A DNA stretch of 5,236 nucleotides from Flavobacteriales bacterium (GTDB taxonomy: Bacteria; Bacteroidota; Bacteroidia; Flavobacteriales_D; Parvicellaceae): NCBI GenBank assembly GCA_027047735.1, contig JALTUD010000413.1:1-5236 (forward strand), read 5' to 3'. Both the position numbers and the translations under genes were made by a program. Below the pieces are notes generated by a model that worked only from the letters and a program-made list of their open reading frames with translations, ran no database searches and had not been told where the DNA came from. Positions 5,182-5,236 of this stretch are shown here, piece by piece (position 1 is the first letter of the stretch; each line of letters begins with the position of its first letter).

Positions 5182-5236
5182 ATGATAAAATTTGATAAAT
5201 TTACTTTAGATAACGGATTGCGAGTCTTGGTGCATG
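5182..5236 (+). CDS. M16 family (insulinase/pitrilysin-like) metallopeptidase, N-terminal fragment
   Basis: Only the first 18 codons lie in the window: MIKFDKFTLDNGLRVLVH. The F-x-L-D-N-G-L-R-V-x-V-H pattern is the typical first strand of M16 zinc peptidases (insulinase/pitrilysin family), which in Bacteroidota are often exported or periplasmic. This copy shows no signal peptide, so it may be the cytoplasmic or YmxG/PqqL-like form. The catalytic HxxEH motif lies beyond the window and cannot be checked. The ATG at 5182 is preferred because the upstream ATG (5168) reads only five codons to a TGA overlapping it. The gene begins 27 nt after the structured RNA-like element, so that element may lie in its 5' leader. 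No Shine-Dalgarno sequence is seen. Confidence 0.85.
   Translation, partial: MIKFDKFTLDNGLRVLVH

Noticed and set aside
5168..5185. Five-codon frame MNTGL whose TGA overlaps the ATG of the M16 gene, as a possible leader peptide
   Set aside because: It is too short, has no regulatory codon run, and such overlaps arise easily by chance.

Overview
The window looks like a chromosomal segment of an AT-rich member of the Bacteroidota, most likely Flavobacteriales. Three things point there: the form of the proteins (an M23 peptidase with the N-terminal KYKYNPETLNYEKVE type, an AlaRS of 881 residues, an M16 peptidase start), the lack of Shine-Dalgarno sequences, and a clear Bacteroidota-type promoter (TTG, 20 nt, TAATTTTG) in front of the M23 gene. 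Genus cannot be read from the sequence.

Layout. Positions 1-463 hold no gene; they are filled by copies and fragments of a palindromic interspersed repeat, plus an AT-rich spacer. On the minus strand, 2038 to 464, lie two co-directional genes: a membrane-anchored M23 (LytM-type) peptidase and, 12 nt downstream, a small exported protein of unknown function. Both start with TTG. A 119-bp divergent intergenic region (2039-2157) separates them from alaS on the plus strand (2158-4803), a complete alanyl-tRNA synthetase. After alaS, 4804-5181 again holds no protein gene: a degenerate repeat half-unit, a full 159-bp repeat in inverted orientation to the left one, and directly joined to it a sequence of about 138 nt that folds into a three-stem structure and is probably a small structured RNA or leader. 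Twenty-seven bases later an M16 (insulinase/pitrilysin family) peptidase gene begins and runs off the window.

The protein genes are ordinary: one translation enzyme, one cell-wall peptidase with an exported companion, and the start of another peptidase. The less ordinary content is non-coding. A 159-bp palindromic element is present as two full copies, 94% identical and without indels, in inverted orientation around the three-gene block, with further partial copies beside each. At its right end the element shares the sequence GCGTTAGGGAT with the start of the structured RNA-like segment, so the two may form one composite unit. I see no evidence of a defence system, CRISPR array, transposase or phage genes.
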